64,000 nt of DNA from Bog-113 sp965226755 (GTDB lineage Bacteria; Acidobacteriota; Terriglobia; Bryobacterales; Bryobacteraceae), in NCBI GenBank assembly GCA_965226755.1, contig CBDDDT010000003.1:1488001-1552000 (forward strand). Direction: 5' to 3'. Shown here in pieces: positions 62,374-64,000 of this stretch (within the stretch, counting starts at the first letter, position 1; each line of letters starts with the position of its first letter). Made by a program: the position numbers and the translations under genes. The notes beneath the pieces were generated by a model. It was not told the DNA's origin and searched no databases. It was given only the letters and a program-made list of their open reading frames with translations.

Positions 62374-62601
62374 TTACTCAAGGGAAAGCCGCGCCTTGAC
62401 GACGTGGATTCCGTCTTCCTTCGAGATGGAATTGAAGTAGATTCCACCGCTCGAGTCCGCCCCTTGCAGAAACCCGAACTCCTCCACCGGAATTCCGGTG
62501 GCTTTCAGGTTCAGCGATGAATCGAATAGCTCGATGAACGAACCGGTGCGCATGACATTCTCGCCGACTTTGGGGTTGAAAGCCACGGCCCGTTTCACCA
62601 C
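62374..62601 (-). CDS. Small hypothetical, possibly a beta-propeller remnant
   Basis: A 75-residue frame with no ribosome-binding site and a GTG start directly after an in-frame TAA. GSFIELFDSSLNLKATGIPVEEFGFLQGADSSGGIYFNSI reads like the last blade of a six-bladed propeller, so this could be the 3' remnant of a longer gene. It might also be a true small protein; the evidence is thin. Confidence 0.35.
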   Translation of the reverse strand: MVKRAVAFNPKVGENVMRTGSFIELFDSSLNLKATGIPVEEFGFLQGADSSGGIYFNSISKEDGIHVVKARLSLE

Positions 62602-62633
62602 TTACGCAGGAGAAAAGCTTAAAGGTCGCATTT

Positions 62634-63425
62634 TTAAGCGAGTCCGAGACCTTCGAGTTCGCGGTCCAGGCAGTCCGGGCAGATTCCATGGCTGAAGCGG
62701 GCTTCGGGATTTAGCGTGATGCAGGCCTCGAGCCGGCGCCACTCGCCTTCTTCATCGCGGATGCTTTTGCAATAGGAACACATCGAAAGCAAGCCGCGCA
62801 GGATCTTGAGACCGCTCTCATCCCCTTGCAAGGCGCGGATCAACACATTTGCCTGCTGTTCCGATTTCTGATGGCCGCGAAGGTCGCAGGCGAGCGCTTC
62901 GTTGGCTTGCGCGAGCGACCGCGAAAGACGCCGCGCGTCGAGCATGGCGGCGACGGACCGGCTCAGCGCGTCAAAAGAACTCAACTGGGACGGACTCAAG
63001 CGCTTGGGCTGACGATCCAGCGCGCAAAGCGTACCGAGTGCGTATCCCTCCTGGCTGAGCAAAGGCGCGCCGGCGAAGAAGCGAATGGGAGGATCCGCGG
63101 CGATTAGGGGATTGCCGGCAAACCGGGGATCCTCCCAAACATCGCTGACGACCTGCATCTCCGGCTCAAGAAGCACGTAGGAGCAGAACGCCTGTTCCCG
63201 TTCGCTTTCCGCGGAATCGATGCCGATCGCGGCGCTGAACAGCAGACGGTTCCGATCCACGGTGGACAACAGGGCGATCGGGACGCCGCAGATCTCAGAT
63301 GCCAAGGTTACGCAATCCTCGGGGATGAGATCGTGTCTGACGCCGTCCGGGATTGGAGCAAGGCGGCGAGAGTTCTCCGGCGTTTCCAACCGGAACTCTT
63401 TGCGCCTCGCGGTGGCAAAGCTCAT
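62634..63425 (-). CDS. GAF domain protein with C-terminal cysteine motif
   Basis: A 263-residue cytoplasmic sensor protein. Residues about 30-180 form a GAF domain (ASEICGVPIALLSTVDRNRLLFSAAIGI...FAGAPLLSQEGYALGTLCALDRQPKRL). The C-terminus has MCSYCKSIRDEEGEWRRLEACI...FSHGICPDCL, a motif found at the ends of many signalling proteins, likely a zinc-binding ribbon of two CxxC pairs. There is no kinase or cyclase domain, so it would need a partner. AGAGGG lies before the ATG. Confidence 0.88.
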   Translation of the reverse strand: MSFATARRKEFRLETPENSRRLAPIPDGVRHDLIPEDCVTLASEICGVPIALLSTVDRNRLLFSAAIGIDSAESEREQAFCSYVLLEPEMQVVSDVWEDPRFAGNPLIAADPPIRFFAGAPLLSQEGYALGTLCALDRQPKRLSPSQLSSFDALSRSVAAMLDARRLSRSLAQANEALACDLRGHQKSEQQANVLIRALQGDESGLKILRGLLSMCSYCKSIRDEEGEWRRLEACITLNPEARFSHGICPDCLDRELEGLGLA

Positions 63426-63552
63426 ACATTCCCTCTAGATTTCATAGTCCTGACGGGAACACAAACGTATGCCTATGAACGACTTAGGAACATTTCGAGT
63501 ATAGCTCCCTTTTTTGAGAAAAGGTCGATGAAGTACATTTAATCAGAGCGAA

Positions 63553-64000
63553 TTAACTCCCCATATTGGCGTTAAACCACTCGATGGTCCGCCGCATTAC
63601 ATCCTGCTGATGCGCGGGAGAATGAAAACGGTGTCCCTCGTTGGGATACACGACGAACTGGGTTTTCACCCCGAGCGTCTTGAGCGCGTGCCAGAACTCG
63701 TACGATTGAGGGGCCGGGCACTCGGCGTCGCTATCCCCGACCAGAATCAGGGTCGGCGTCCTGACGTTCTTGATGAAGGTGATGGGGGAACTGCGGGCGT
63801 AGGAAGCCGGATCGTCATAGACGGACGCGCCGAAATAGGGAATCATCCACTGATCAATTAAATTCTCGCCGTAATAGCTCTGCCAGTCCGCGATCCCCGC
63901 TCCCGCGACGGCGGCCCGATAGCGCGCGGTCTGGGTGACGGTCCACATCGTCATATATCCGCCGTAGCTCCAGCCGGCGATGCCCACGCGATTCGCATCG
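63553..64000 (-). CDS. S9 family prolyl oligopeptidase-type peptidase, C-terminal part (cut by window edge)
   Basis: The 149 codons visible are the last part of an alpha/beta hydrolase of the S9 family. GWSYGG holds the nucleophile Ser, GDSDAECP the catalytic Asp and NEGHRF the catalytic His, so the active site is complete here. The frame is open to the end of the window, so the start and the beta-propeller lie outside. Confidence 0.92.
   Translation of the reverse strand, partial: DANRVGIAGWSYGGYMTMWTVTQTARYRAAVAGAGIADWQSYYGENLIDQWMIPYFGASVYDDPASYARSSPITFIKNVRTPTLILVGDSDAECPAPQSYEFWHALKTLGVKTQFVVYPNEGHRFHSPAHQQDVMRRTIEWFNANMGS

Overview
The window is a high-GC chromosomal segment that is almost fully coding, from a Gram-negative bacterium. 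The duplicated-module (ADOP-type) permease paired with a PadR regulator, the GloVer-repeat secreted protein, the NIPSNAP protein and the many uncharacterised secreted proteins point to Acidobacteriota, most likely the Solibacter/Bryobacter branch. This placement is inferred from gene content; no 16S gene is present. The window includes the replication and segregation core of the chromosome: dnaA-dnaN-gyrB (19.8-25.0 kb), dnaE (29.2-32.6 kb), parB-parA with two parS sites (33.1-35.7 kb), mnmG and an ssb gene.

Layout. 0-9.8 kb: a secreted protein with nine 46-residue repeats, a hypothetical, a Vsr endonuclease, padR plus an ADOP permease, a NIPSNAP protein, a GloVer protein and a quinone-reductase-like oxidoreductase. 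9.75-18.3 kb: a C5 DNA methyltransferase, acetyl-CoA synthetase, an ABA4-like membrane protein, a DegT aminotransferase, an MBL hydrolase, a small membrane protein, YgfZ, and a HigBA-type toxin-antitoxin pair whose antitoxin carries a peptidase domain. 18.6-25.7 kb: cysH-type reductase, tRNA-Gly, dnaA, dnaN, gyrB and a methyltransferase. 25.7-34.8 kb: an ABC ATPase with a MacA-like adaptor but no permease, accA, dnaE, a MerR regulator and parAB. 34.8-35.7 kb: two plus-strand genes of unknown function lying between two parS sites, where many bacteria carry rsmG. 35.7-49.4 kb: mnmG, purD, tRNA-Arg, a JAMM-like/TonB-C fusion, an AAA ATPase, an M3 peptidase, a TPR/barrel protein, BrkB-like and DedA membrane proteins, a PpiD-like foldase and ssb. 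49.5-55.5 kb: a topoisomerase III-RecQ fusion, lysC and cmk. 55.6-61.3 kb: a type IV pilus/type II secretion assembly operon (PilB, M, N, O, a PilP/GspC-like protein and a pseudopilin). 61.4-64 kb: an SMP-30 hydrolase, a small fragment, a GAF protein and the C-terminus of an S9 peptidase.

Most notable items: a single polypeptide joining topoisomerase III to RecQ helicase, next to an SSB that lacks the usual acidic tail; the parS-bracketed cassette between mnmG and parA; a palindromic array overlapping a strong candidate dnaN promoter; a C5 methyltransferase whose SAM-binding motif lies upstream of its first ATG; a degenerate JAMM domain fused to a TonB C-terminal domain; and a pseudopilin without Glu5.
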